10,479 nt of DNA, taken from assembly GCA_905214175.1 (NCBI GenBank), contig CAJMLD010000041.1, forward strand, positions 1 through 10,479, written 5' to 3'. Shown piece by piece: positions 1 to 7,140 of this stretch (position 1 is its first letter; every line of letters begins with the position of its first letter). The DNA is from an uncultured bacterium (lineage in GTDB: Bacteria; Actinomycetota; Coriobacteriia; Coriobacteriales; Atopobiaceae). A program made the translations under genes and the position numbers. Below the pieces are notes generated by a model. It saw only the letters and a program-made list of their open reading frames with translations, had not been told where the DNA came from and did not search any database.

Positions 1-2
1 AC

Positions 3-39
3 AGAAAAAATACCGGCGGGGCAACGTCGCCCCGCCGGC
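3..39 (-). terminator. Rho-independent terminator of lemA
   Basis: A perfect 10-bp stem (13-22 with 29-38) encloses a 6-base loop. Read on minus, it is followed by TATTTTTTC, a classic U-tract. It lies about 30 bases past the lemA stop codon and should end the tRNA-Ser/lemA direction of transcription. On plus there is no T-run after the stem, so it is one-directional. Confidence 0.9.
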
Positions 40-68
40 ATAGAATCGTACTTCTCGCCGAGAAGAAC

Positions 69-620
69 CTAGAACTTGACCTGAGGCGCCTGGCGCACCG
101 CCTCGGACTGAACCTCAAAGCCCTGGCGCTCCTTGAACTTGGAGCCAGCCACAACGTTGCCAGGGAAGGTTTCGATGGCGTTGTTGTACTCGAGCACGCA
201 GTCGTTGAAGCTCATGCGCGCATAGCTGATCTTGTTCTCGGTATCAGAGAGCTCGGACTGCAGCTGCTGGAAGTTGGTGTTGGCCTTGAGCTCGGGGTAT
301 GCCTCGGAGACGGCAAAGAGCGACTTCAGCGTGTCGGAGAGCACGTTGGACGCAGCCATCTTCTCCTCGGGCGTCTTTGCGGACATCACGGCGGCGCGCG
401 CCTGCGTGACGGCCGTGAGCGTGCCGGACTCGTGCGCGGCATAGCCCTTGACGGTCTCGACCAGGTTGGGGATGAGGTCGTTTCTGCGCTGCAGCTGTGC
501 GTCGATGGTCTGCCAGGCGTTGTCGCAGCGGTTGTCCTTGCGAACAATGCCGTTGTAGATGCTCACAAACCAGACGAGAAGAACAACGACGATAGCTATG
601 ACAATAATGATTGCGGCCAT
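69..620 (-). CDS. lemA: LemA family membrane protein
   Basis: A 183-residue LemA-family protein. Residues 2-22 form one strongly hydrophobic N-terminal helix, followed by a mostly helical soluble domain. Family hallmarks visible are RRNDLIPNLVE (45-55), AYPELKAN (107-114), the ARMSFND segment (134-140) and a tyrosine-asparagine pair soon after. Length is typical of the family. The start ATG is preceded by AAGGGAG about six bases upstream. LemA proteins are membrane anchored with the helical domain outside or facing the envelope. Their biochemical role is not settled, although many are encoded near TPM-domain or HtpX-like proteins, none of which is present here. The gene lies downstream of tRNA-Ser on the same strand and ends at a strong terminator. 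Confidence 0.93.
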   Translation of the reverse strand: MAAIIIVIAIVVVLLVWFVSIYNGIVRKDNRCDNAWQTIDAQLQRRNDLIPNLVETVKGYAAHESGTLTAVTQARAAVMSAKTPEEKMAASNVLSDTLKSLFAVSEAYPELKANTNFQQLQSELSDTENKISYARMSFNDCVLEYNNAIETFPGNVVAGSKFKERQGFEVQSEAVRQAPQVKF

Positions 621-706
621 GGAGGGCTCCCTTCAAGCGGGCGGGCAGTAGCGGGCCTTTCTGGGGCGCGAACGACGTGCAATGCCTCATGATGGTACGC
701 GTGAGG

Positions 707-792
707 CGGAGGGGGAGGGATTCGAACCCTCGAGACGCAAGGCGCCCGGCGGTTTTCAAGACCGCTGCAATCAACCACTCTGCCACCCCTCC
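707..792 (-). tRNA. tRNA-Ser (anticodon UGA)
   Basis: Read on minus, an 86-base tRNA folds with acceptor arm GGAGGGG/CCCCTCC and discriminator G. The anticodon stem GCGGT/ACCGC holds loop CTTGAAA, giving anticodon TGA. There is a long variable arm, as expected of serine tRNAs, and a T arm GAGGG-TTCGAAT-CCCTC. The bases after the discriminator read CCT, so CCA is not encoded and must be added by CCA-adding enzyme. The tRNA decodes UCA and, by wobble, other UCN codons. Confidence 0.95.
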
Positions 793-808
793 GTGGGTGC
801 GTGGATAT

Positions 809-836
809 ATCCTAGCGCATACGCTGGAAAAGTCGA
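809..836 (-). promoter_or_regulatory. Probable promoter of tRNA-Ser
   Basis: On minus, TCGACT (831-836) and TAGGAT (809-814) match the -35 and -10 consensus at four of six bases each, with a 16-base spacer. Predicted initiation falls about ten bases before the mature tRNA 5' end. It lies in the 70-base divergent gap between the tRNA and tadA. It was identified by eye only. Confidence 0.5.
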
Positions 837-862
837 TTCGAGACCGCGCGAGAGGGGCGATC

Positions 863-1360
863 ATGAGCCGAGACGAGCAGGGCGGCGGCGAGGAAACTGC
901 AGCGGAAGACCTTCGGTTCATGCGTCTGGCGCTGGAGGAAGCGGCTGCTGCCGCAGAAGAGGGCGAGGTGCCGATAGGCGCGGTGGTGGTGTGCGGCGGC
1001 GAGGTTGTCTCCCGCGCGCACAATCGCCGCGAGGAGGATGCCGATCCGGCAGCGCATGCAGAGTTTCTCGCCATGGAGGACGCCGCGCGTGCGCTTGGCC
1101 GCTGGCGGCTCTCCGGGTGCACGGTCTATGTGACGCTTGAGCCCTGCCTCATGTGCGCGGGTCTCATGGTGAACGCGCGCGTGGACCGCTGCGTGTATGG
1201 AGCCTCGGACCCCAAGGGCGGTGCGCTGGGCACGCTCTTCGACGTGAGCCATGACGAGAGGCTCAACCATGCGTTTGAGGTGACGTCGGGCGTGCTTGCG
1301 GACGAGGCCGCCGAGCAGCTGCGCACGTTCTTCCGTGCTCGTCGCAAGAGCAAGGGCTAG
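863..1360 (+). CDS. tadA: tRNA adenosine(34) deaminase TadA
   Basis: A 165-residue zinc-dependent deaminase that converts adenosine to inosine at the wobble position of tRNA-Arg(ACG). The zinc/catalytic motif HAE is at 65-67 and the second motif PCLMC at 94-98, supplying the histidine, catalytic glutamate and two cysteines. The VPIGAVVV substrate-binding strand is at 36-43, and DPKGGALGTL at 116-125 is typical of TadA rather than of cytidine or guanine deaminases. I chose ATG 863 because a purine-rich AGAGGGG lies a few bases upstream and the protein then has normal TadA length. The open frame continues upstream to 611, but that part runs antisense through the tRNA gene. The gene is divergent from tRNA-Ser and stands alone. 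Confidence 0.95.
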   Translation: MSRDEQGGGEETAAEDLRFMRLALEEAAAAAEEGEVPIGAVVVCGGEVVSRAHNRREEDADPAAHAEFLAMEDAARALGRWRLSGCTVYVTLEPCLMCAGLMVNARVDRCVYGASDPKGGALGTLFDVSHDERLNHAFEVTSGVLADEAAEQLRTFFRARRKSKG

Positions 1361-1369
1361 GGAAGCAAC

Positions 1370-1400
1370 GTCCGCCGATCACGCGGGCGGTGAGGCGGAC
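1370..1400. terminator. Weak hairpin between convergent tadA and rRNA methyltransferase
   Basis: GTCCGCC (1370-1376) pairs with GGCGGAC (1394-1400) around a 17-base loop. It lies in the 125-base convergent gap after tadA. Neither side has a proper T-run (minus continues GTTGCTTCC), so it may be a poor terminator or merely a GC-rich dyad. I see nothing else in this gap. Confidence 0.3.
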
Positions 1401-1485
1401 GGCAAGGGATACGTGCGCCTATCGATCCCACACATGGCGGAGTACCTGCGCGGGTCATCGTGGTAGGCGACGCTTGAGAATTCCC

Positions 1486-2775
1486 CTATACCACTTGGAA
1501 CACAAAGAAGTCCAGGTAGTGTGTCTCGGAAACGCCCCAGAGAATGGGGTGGTCGGGCGCCTGCTGGCGCTCCTCGATCTGACGCAGCTGGACGTTGGCG
1601 TTGTGCGCGGCCTCGGCAATGGCGCGGGCGAGAAGGTCGCGCGTCATAAAGTGGCTGCAGCTACAGGTGGCAAGGTAGCCGCCGCGCGGCACGAGACGCA
1701 TGGCCCACTCGTTAATCTCGCGATAGCCGTGGGCGGCATGGTCGACGGTTCCACGGCTCTTGGTGAACGCCGGGGGATCCAGGACGATAAGGTCGAAGGG
1801 CCCGCCCTCCTCGCGCAGACGCCTTTTGTCCGAGACAAGCGCAGGTAGGTACTCCAGCACGTTTGCGCAGGTGAAGTCCATCGTTGCGTCAAGGCCGTTA
1901 AGATGCGCGTTCTCACGCGCAAGGTCGATGGCCGTCTGGCTTACGTCGACCTCGCGCACAAACGCGGCGCCGCCCGCCGCGGCGTTGAGGCCAAACGGCC
2001 CCACGTGGCAGAAGCAGTCAAGCACACGGCGGCCGTGGGCAAGTTCGCGCACGGCACGACGGTTGTACTTCTGATCGAGGAAGAACCCGGTCTTCTGGCT
2101 GTTCTCGAGGTCAAGGTCGTAGGCAATGCCATTCTCGCATGCAACCACGCGGGCGCTTTCCGGAACAGGCCGGTCGCCCTCGACCCACCAGCCCTTCTCT
2201 TGCGCAAGGCCCTCTTTGAGACGGGAAGGCGCGTCGTTTCTCTCGTAGATGCCACGTATGTCCTGACCGTCTGCCCGCAGCATGTCGAGCAGCAGCGGAT
2301 AGAGCGTGGGGCGCAGACGCTGCATGCCAACGGTTCCCACCTGCGAGACAAGCACGTCCTCGTAGCGGTCAACGACAAGCCCCGGAAACCCATCTGCCTC
2401 CGAGAAGAGCACGCGGCAGCAGTTGGTGTCCGGCTCGCAGCCCGGCAATGCACGCGACCCCATGGTGGCCTTGCGATAGTCCCATGCCCACTGGAGCTTG
2501 CGGGACCAAAAGGCCTCGTTGATGCGGTCGTTGGCGTTGCGGCTCACCACGCGTACGCGAATCTTGCTCTGCTCGGAGAGAAGGCCCACGCCCTGCCACG
2601 TGCCGTTCTCCTCGACCACATCCACCACGTCGCCGTTCTGCGCGCCTTGCCCATCTGCTGGCGATGGCTCCACGCGCAAGACCTCGCCCTCGAAGACCCA
2701 GGGATGCCCGCCGGCAAGGGCGCGGGCGGCCTTTCTCGTGACAACGACCTGCGGATATGGACGCTTCTGCTTCAT
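1486..2775 (-). CDS. Class I SAM-dependent rRNA methyltransferase (RlmI-like, PUA domain)
   Basis: A 429-residue protein of the RlmI/COG1092-type family, whose E. coli member makes 5-methylcytosine in 23S rRNA. The N-terminal ~80 residues, with GGHPWVFEGEV (22-32), form a PUA-like RNA-binding domain. A linker domain follows, with EADGFPGLVVDRY (126-138). The Rossmann methyltransferase domain begins at the SQKTGFFLDQ motif (226-235) and has the SAM-binding motif VLDCFCHVGPFGLNAA from 251. DPPAF (333-337) and CSCSH (371-375) mark the catalytic region, the latter holding the candidate nucleophilic cysteine. Length is slightly above the usual ~395. AAAGGGA precedes the ATG. It lies 49 bases downstream of the helicase gene on the same strand, so the two probably form an RNA-processing operon. 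The exact target base cannot be told from sequence. Confidence 0.92.
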   Translation of the reverse strand: MKQKRPYPQVVVTRKAARALAGGHPWVFEGEVLRVEPSPADGQGAQNGDVVDVVEENGTWQGVGLLSEQSKIRVRVVSRNANDRINEAFWSRKLQWAWDYRKATMGSRALPGCEPDTNCCRVLFSEADGFPGLVVDRYEDVLVSQVGTVGMQRLRPTLYPLLLDMLRADGQDIRGIYERNDAPSRLKEGLAQEKGWWVEGDRPVPESARVVACENGIAYDLDLENSQKTGFFLDQKYNRRAVRELAHGRRVLDCFCHVGPFGLNAAAGGAAFVREVDVSQTAIDLARENAHLNGLDATMDFTCANVLEYLPALVSDKRRLREEGGPFDLIVLDPPAFTKSRGTVDHAAHGYREINEWAMRLVPRGGYLATCSCSHFMTRDLLARAIAEAAHNANVQLRQIEERQQAPDHPILWGVSETHYLDFFVFQVV

Positions 2776-2824
2776 GGGGATCCCTTTGGTGGACGGTGGT
2801 CAAACGCGCGCAGAGCTGGCGGCT

Positions 2825-4093
2825 CTAGAAGTGCCGGCCGTATCGGCCGCCACCAAAGCCGCGTCCGCGAGCCTTAGAGCCCGAGAACATCGTGCGCGTG
2901 GGCTTAACGGTCGAGCGCCCGGGCTGCGGGATGATGCGTCCCTCGTCGTAGGCAAAATCGGGCAGGTTCCATACGGGGACGAGCTTCTTGGTGAAGTACT
3001 CGATCTCGCGCAGGGGGCTCACCTCGTCAGGCGCCATGAACGTGTACGCGTGACCCGTGGCGCCGGCGCGGCCGGTGCGCCCAATGCGGTGTACGTAGTC
3101 CTCGGGGTCTATGGGTACGTCGAAGTTGACCACCGCGTCGATGCCCTCGACGTCGATGCCGCGGCTCATCACGTCTGTGGCAACAAGCACCTGGACCTTG
3201 CCATCGCGGAACCGCTCGAGGGCCTTCTCGCGCGCCTTCTGCGGACGGTCGGCGTGCATAACGTCCACCTTGAGACCGGCGTTCTTGAGGAGCTTCGAGA
3301 CATCGTCCACGCGGTGCTTGGTGCGGCAGAATACCAGCACGCGCTCTGGCTGCACGCCGGTGCCGCCACCGGTCTTGATGAGTGCCTCCAGAAGCTGGGT
3401 CTTTTGGCCCTGGGTGACGGGGCAGAGGTGCTCCTCAACCGTGTCGGCCGTCTGTCCAACGCGTGCAATCTCCACGTAGGCGGGGTCTCTCAGCAGCGCG
3501 TCGATGGTGCTCTTGATGCTTGGCGGAATGGTTGCCGAGAAGAGCAGGGTCTGGTGCTTCTCGGGCAGTGCGTGCATGATGCGGCGCACGCTTGGCCAGA
3601 ACCCCATGTCGAGCATGCGGTCCGCCTCGTCTAGCACCAGGACTTGCACCTTGGAGAGGCTCACGTGGTTGTGCTCCATGAGGTCGAGCAAGCGGCCGGG
3701 CGTGGCAACCAAAAGGTCGCAGCCCTTCTCGAGCTGCGCAATCTGCTTGTCGAACTTGGCGCCGCCCATCACTATGACGGCGCGCTGGCTCGTCTCCTTG
3801 CACACCACGCTCACCACGTTGTCAATCTGCGCGGCAAGCTCGCGTGTGGGCGTTACCACCAGGGCGAGCGGCTCTTTGCTGGGCGCCTTTTTGCCCTGGA
3901 TGAGCTGCAGCGCAGGCAGGGCAAACGCAGCGGTCTTGCCGGTTCCCGTCTGCGCGGACGCAACCACGTCGCGCCCCTCAAGGACAACGGGGATGGCCTG
4001 CGCCTGGACGGGGGTGGGGGTTTCAAAGCCAAGGGCTTCCACCCCGGCGAGGATCTGCTCGTTTAGCCCGAGCTCGGCAAATGATGTATTCAT
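2825..4093 (-). CDS. DEAD-box ATP-dependent RNA helicase (RhlE-like)
   Basis: A 422-residue helicase with all core motifs in order: Q-motif region TPTPVQ (25-30), Walker A AQTGTGKT (47-54), PTRELA (82-87), TPGR (131-134), DEAD (155-158), SAT (186-188), VLVFCRT (252-258), ATDVMSRGID (305-314) and HRIGRTGR (335-342). It should unwind RNA duplexes using ATP during ribosome assembly or mRNA decay. The tail after 400 is short, basic and Gly/Arg-rich, ending in RGFGGGRYGR, an RNA-binding style seen in RhlE-like proteins. It lacks the DbpA-type C-terminal RNA-binding domain. The ATG start gives the normal N-terminus (MNTSFAELGL), though its ribosome-binding site is weak. It is followed on the same strand by the rRNA methyltransferase, supporting a role in rRNA maturation. 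The assignment among RhlE, CshA and similar subfamilies is uncertain. Confidence 0.94.
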   Translation of the reverse strand: MNTSFAELGLNEQILAGVEALGFETPTPVQAQAIPVVLEGRDVVASAQTGTGKTAAFALPALQLIQGKKAPSKEPLALVVTPTRELAAQIDNVVSVVCKETSQRAVIVMGGAKFDKQIAQLEKGCDLLVATPGRLLDLMEHNHVSLSKVQVLVLDEADRMLDMGFWPSVRRIMHALPEKHQTLLFSATIPPSIKSTIDALLRDPAYVEIARVGQTADTVEEHLCPVTQGQKTQLLEALIKTGGGTGVQPERVLVFCRTKHRVDDVSKLLKNAGLKVDVMHADRPQKAREKALERFRDGKVQVLVATDVMSRGIDVEGIDAVVNFDVPIDPEDYVHRIGRTGRAGATGHAYTFMAPDEVSPLREIEYFTKKLVPVWNLPDFAYDEGRIIPQPGRSTVKPTRTMFSGSKARGRGFGGGRYGRHF

Positions 4094-4160
4094 GCTGCAC
4101 AGTATGGGGCATGTACGTGCGCTTTTCCACCTTCACGACAATATCGCCGCATGAAAACGG

Positions 4161-4198
4161 GGGACAGTCAACGCGCTCTTTACTATACTGTGAGAGCG
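4161..4198 (+). promoter_or_regulatory. Promoter of metA with inverted repeat around the -10 box
   Basis: GGGACA (4161-4166), a 17-base spacer and TATACT (4184-4189) form a plausible sigma-70-type promoter for metA. The -10 is enclosed by CGCTCT (4174-4179) and AGAGCG (4193-4198), a 6-bp inverted repeat with a 13-base centre. A repressor bound there would block initiation. On minus, TATAGT overlaps the same -10 (4182-4187) and could serve the divergent helicase gene, although its -35 is poor. Confidence 0.5.
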
Positions 4199-4365
4199 TG
4201 CGTGCCATATGGGGTGCGCGTGGCGAGAAGGACCTTGCATGAGCTGGAACAGGGCAAACATGGCTCCACTCACGGCGCGAATGTGTCGAATGCGCTAGCT
4301 GCGTCGCGGCAACCGCCGCCGGCGCCCGTCCGTCTTGCCCGTTCGCACCACTCAAGGAGACATGC
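4196..4365 (+). other. Long structured 5' leader of metA
   Basis: About 170 bases separate the likely initiation point from the metA ATG, far more than a simple leader needs. Within it an imperfect stem (4287-4294 with 4300-4306) is followed by a 5-bp hairpin GCGGC-AACC-GCCGC (4306-4319), containing GGCAACC, and then GGCGCC (4321-4326). GGCAACC is also a conserved string in SAM-I and SAM-IV riboswitches, but the rest does not fit either consensus by eye. AAGGAG (4354-4359) is the ribosome-binding site. Confidence 0.35.
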
Positions 4366-5331
4366 ATGCCTATCAACATCCCAGACGGCCTGCCCGCCAA
4401 GAAGATCCTGCATCAAGAGCGCATCTTTGCCCTCGAGGAAGAGGTTGCCGAGCGCCAGGAGATCCGCCCGCTGAGGGTGGCCATCCTCAACCTCATGCCC
4501 ACCAAGATCGAGACCGAGACCCAGATTCTGCGCCTCATATCCAAGTCGCCTCTGCAGGTGAGCTGCGACTTCATGCGCGTCTCGACACATGAGGCCACGC
4601 ACGTCTCGCAGGACCACCTCGTGAAGTTCTACGATACGTTTGACTCGTTTGCCGACAAGAACTACGACGGCCTCATCATCACTGGCGCCCCCGTGGAGCA
4701 GATGGACTTCGAGGACGTTGACTACTGGGACGAACTCTGCGGGATCATCGACTGGTCGCAGGAGCACGTGCTCTCTACCATGTATCTGTGCTGGGGCGCC
4801 ATGGCCGGACTCTGGCACCTGTACCACATCCCCAAGAAGCAGCTGGGCTCCAAGCTCTTTGGCGTCTTCCCGCAGCGCCTGTGCGACGAGTACAACTTTC
4901 TCACGAACGGCTTCGACGAGGTGCACTACATGCCGCACTCGCGCCACGCCGCCATCGACACCAACGAGCTTGCCCGCCATCCCGAGCTGCACGTGCTTTC
5001 GGAGGGCTTTACCAGCGGTCCAGCCATTATCGCCACGTCAGACTTCCACGAGATCTACGTGACCGGCCACTTTGAGTACGGCCGCGACACGCTCTCTGAT
5101 GAGTTCTGGCGTGACTTCCACAAGGGGCTGCCCATTCGCCTGCCCGAGAACTACTTCCCGGATGACAACCCCGAGAGCCAGCCCATCTTCACGTGGCGTG
5201 CGCACGCGAACCTTCTCTACCGCAACTGGCTCAACTGGGTCTACCAGATGACCCCCTACGACCTGGACCTCATTCCCCAGACCATCCAGCAGCTCCACGC
5301 AGGCGCCAACGGTATGGTCGACAAGTTCTGA
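4366..5331 (+). CDS. metA: Homoserine O-acetyltransferase, MetA type
   Basis: A 321-residue cytoplasmic enzyme that acylates L-homoserine in methionine biosynthesis. The catalytic residues fall at the canonical family numbers: Cys142 in LCWGAMAG, His235 and Glu237 in TGHFEYGR. The specificity position reads GAPVEQ with Glu111. In this family Glu111 excludes succinyl-CoA and selects acetyl-CoA, whereas the succinyl-CoA enzymes have glycine there. The product is therefore O-acetylhomoserine, despite the common label 'homoserine O-succinyltransferase'. ATG 4366 has AAGGAG six bases upstream. ATG 4362 is in another frame. The gene has its own promoter and long leader. Its stop codon overlaps the start of the next gene by one base (TGATG), suggesting translational coupling to an HTH regulator with no evident methionine role. 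Confidence 0.95.
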   Translation: MPINIPDGLPAKKILHQERIFALEEEVAERQEIRPLRVAILNLMPTKIETETQILRLISKSPLQVSCDFMRVSTHEATHVSQDHLVKFYDTFDSFADKNYDGLIITGAPVEQMDFEDVDYWDELCGIIDWSQEHVLSTMYLCWGAMAGLWHLYHIPKKQLGSKLFGVFPQRLCDEYNFLTNGFDEVHYMPHSRHAAIDTNELARHPELHVLSEGFTSGPAIIATSDFHEIYVTGHFEYGRDTLSDEFWRDFHKGLPIRLPENYFPDDNPESQPIFTWRAHANLLYRNWLNWVYQMTPYDLDLIPQTIQQLHAGANGMVDKF

Positions 5332-5810
5332 TGTTAGGGGAGCAAGCGGAGCCGCGCGAGGCGTCTTGCAAAGGCGAGGGGTCCGTGCGCCTCACGGCGG
5401 AGCTTCTTGAGCAGCTGCTCGCCTCGGCCACGCCCGAGCAGTACCTTGCGCGCGCAAACCTGGAAGAGCGCTCGCTCGCAGAGTACGCAGATGCCGTGCG
5501 AGAGGCGCATGGGCTCAAGAAGTCGCAGGTCATACGTGCGTCTGGGCTTAACCCCACGTTTTGCTACCAGATTTTCGAGGGCGCGCGGCGTCCCGGCCGT
5601 GACAGCGCAATCATGCTGGCCTTTGGGCTGGGCTGCTCGCTTGTTGAGGCGCAGCGCCTGTTGCGGCTTGCCGGCGTCTCAGAGCTGTGGTCGCGCAACC
5701 GTCGCGATGCCATCATCATTTTCTGTCTGGAGCACGGCATGGACCGCGCGCAGACCGACGACGAGCTGTGGCGCCTGGGCGAGAAGACCCTAATCGATGG
5801 GGGAGCATAG
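5331..5810 (+). CDS. HTH (XRE-like) DNA-binding protein, kinase-associated copy 1
   Basis: A 159-residue protein of no named family that I can assign. The central part (about 63-101) looks like an XRE/lambda-repressor-type helix-turn-helix, with SQVIRASGLN, TFCYQIFEGARRPGRD and LAFGLG. The next segment (LLRLAGVSELWSRNRRDAIIIF, about 110-131) is a conserved helical extension, ending in a DDELWRLGEKTL tail. It is clearly a paralogue of the gene at 7141: an ungapped alignment of residues 44-155 with 23-134 of that protein gives about 45 identities in 112. ATG 5331 overlaps the metA stop codon. The frame stays open further upstream, but only inside metA. A GTG around 5384 with GAGGGG ahead is an alternative start. 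The kinase gene abuts its stop codon. I infer a cytoplasmic regulator working with the kinase. Confidence 0.78.
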   Translation: MLGEQAEPREASCKGEGSVRLTAELLEQLLASATPEQYLARANLEERSLAEYADAVREAHGLKKSQVIRASGLNPTFCYQIFEGARRPGRDSAIMLAFGLGCSLVEAQRLLRLAGVSELWSRNRRDAIIIFCLEHGMDRAQTDDELWRLGEKTLIDGGA

Positions 5811-7049
5811 GTGGCCGTCTCCGAAGACGAGCAGCTTATGGCTGCGCTCGAGAAGGATGAGGCCTACCGCGTGGAGCGCGTGCTCGCGAGCAACGAGGCG
5901 GGTTCGACCGAGGTTGTGAGTCGACAGGGCGCCGGCCACGTGGGCGAGGGTCCTCTCGTGCGCAAGCGCATCAAGCGCAACGTTGCGAACGATGAGGTGT
6001 TCTCGCGCCTCTCGTCCGTTTGCGGCGCGCACCTACCGCGTGTGGTCGAGATGTACGACCTGCCTGACCAGCTGGTTATTGTCCGTGAGTACGTCTACGG
6101 TGCGTCGCTTGCGACGTGTGTGGCCAATGCCGGGCGCATGGGACAGACTGCCGCGGCGCGCGTGGTTGCCGACGTGTGCGATGCGGTTGCCGCCCTCCAC
6201 GAGCAGGGCATCGTTCACCGTGACGTGTCCCCAAAGAATGTGATTCTCTCCCCGCGCGGAGCGGTTCTCATCGACCTGGGCATTGCGCGCGCTTACGTCG
6301 AGGGCGCCCAGCGCGATACCACACGGCTTGGTACCTGGGGATTTGCGTCTCCCGAGCAGTACGGGTTTGCCCAGACCGACGGTCGCTCCGACGTTTACTC
6401 GGTAGGCTGCCTTCTCGGCTACATGCTCACGGGCCTCACACCGGATTCCGAGGGGTATGCGGCGGCGCTTGCAGATCCCGGCATTGTCCGCTCCGAGCTG
6501 CGACGCATTGTCGAGAAGGCCTGCAGCTTCGAGCCAAGCGAGCGCTACCAGAGCGCGACGGCACTGAGGGATGCGGTGCTGCAGGCGGTGCCGGAGGCGG
6601 CTGTCAGGAACGATGCCAAGACCTCGGGCGCAAAGAGCGGCAAGCGCGAAAAGATTCCCCGAACGCTGGCGAAGCCCGGCCAGCTGGTGGCGGCGTTCTC
6701 CGAGGCCAAGCCGTGGATACAGGTGCTTACCGTTGCCTTGGTGGTTCTCGGGGCATTTGTGGGCATTCTCTTTGGCTCAGCGGCGGTCTACGCCACCAAC
6801 GCCATGGCTGGCGACCATCCTGTGGAATCGCTTCTGGTGATTCTTGGCGTGACGGTCTACCTTGTCCTTCTTTTGGTGGAGGAGATTCCGGCAGCGATGC
6901 TGGGTGCGGGTCCATATGATGCGATGAAGTACAAGCGACGCTCTGCCCGTGTAATCCTTATGGCAAAGCGGCTGCTCATGGGGCTTGGCTTGCTCCTTGC
7001 GTTCGTTGCCTTCCTCACGGTGTGCGTGGCGCTGACGCCTGGAGGTTAG
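5811..7049 (+). CDS. Membrane-anchored Ser/Thr protein kinase
   Basis: A 412-residue Hanks-type kinase. The catalytic loop is HRDVSPKNVIL (136-146), with Asp138, Lys/Asn as expected, and the metal-binding motif is IDLGIAR (154-160), DLG in place of DFG. The activation-segment end GTWGFASPEQYG (174-185) and SDVYSVGCLLGYMLTG (193-208) are intact. The ATP-anchoring lysine is probably Lys52 in LVRKRI, but the glycine-rich loop is hardly recognisable. A basic linker (about 265-290) leads to three hydrophobic helices (about 302-325, 338-358, 384-407), so the kinase domain should face the cytoplasm with almost nothing outside. PASTA repeats are absent, so it is not a PknB-type wall sensor. GTG 5811 directly follows the previous stop codon, with GGGGGAG a few bases upstream. 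Paralogous HTH genes flank it on both sides. Confidence 0.9.
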   Translation: MAVSEDEQLMAALEKDEAYRVERVLASNEAGSTEVVSRQGAGHVGEGPLVRKRIKRNVANDEVFSRLSSVCGAHLPRVVEMYDLPDQLVIVREYVYGASLATCVANAGRMGQTAAARVVADVCDAVAALHEQGIVHRDVSPKNVILSPRGAVLIDLGIARAYVEGAQRDTTRLGTWGFASPEQYGFAQTDGRSDVYSVGCLLGYMLTGLTPDSEGYAAALADPGIVRSELRRIVEKACSFEPSERYQSATALRDAVLQAVPEAAVRNDAKTSGAKSGKREKIPRTLAKPGQLVAAFSEAKPWIQVLTVALVVLGAFVGILFGSAAVYATNAMAGDHPVESLLVILGVTVYLVLLLVEEIPAAMLGAGPYDAMKYKRRSARVILMAKRLLMGLGLLLAFVAFLTVCVALTPGG

Positions 7050-7075
7050 GCTGGGCTCGCGGGTGACCAGCGTGG

Positions 7076-7095
7076 TTTAGCAGCAAGCTAATGAA
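7076..7095 (+). promoter_or_regulatory. Palindromic element 1 (operator-like) before HTH copy 2
   Basis: The sequence is TTTAGC-AGCA-AGCTAATGAA, containing the inverted repeat TTAGC-N5-GCTAA (7077-7091). It matches the element at 7591-7610 at 16 of 20 bases, and all four differences fall in the central spacer. A weak -35-like ATGAAA (7091-7096) and CACCAT (7114-7119) follow at a 17-base spacing. This would place initiation just before the GTG at 7141. Confidence 0.6.
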
Positions 7096-7140
7096 AGTGG
7101 CTTGCCGTTTTGCCACCATCCATTGCGGATGGAGGCGGAC

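Noticed and set aside
684..707. Hairpin GCCTCA/TGAGGC just after tRNA-Ser as a tRNA terminator
   Set aside because: It has a 6-bp stem with a 12-base loop and no T-run on minus, and it includes the tRNA discriminator base.
244..1122. Long open frame on minus across lemA, tRNA-Ser and tadA
   Set aside because: It runs through a tRNA gene and is antisense to, or out of frame with, two well-supported genes. The translation is Arg/Ala/Ser-rich as expected of a GC-rich shadow.
1903..2877. Long plus-strand open frame opposite the rRNA methyltransferase
   Set aside because: The minus frame has all methyltransferase motifs. The plus frame has no recognisable domain or ribosome-binding site.
2498..3634. 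Plus-strand open frame opposite the helicase
   Set aside because: It is antisense to a complete DEAD-box helicase and crosses two minus-strand genes.
4196..4365. Firm call of a SAM-I or SAM-IV riboswitch before metA
   Set aside because: Only the GGCAACC string and position fit. The other conserved core strings and the closing P1 stem were not found by eye.
5193..5330. N-terminal extension of HTH copy 1 inside metA
   Set aside because: It would overlap metA by 139 bases. The added residues are an out-of-frame reading of the conserved MetA C-terminus.
7102..7140. Earlier TTG 7102 or ATG 7129 start for HTH copy 2
   Set aside because: Neither has a ribosome-binding site, whereas GTG 7141 has GGAGG five bases upstream.
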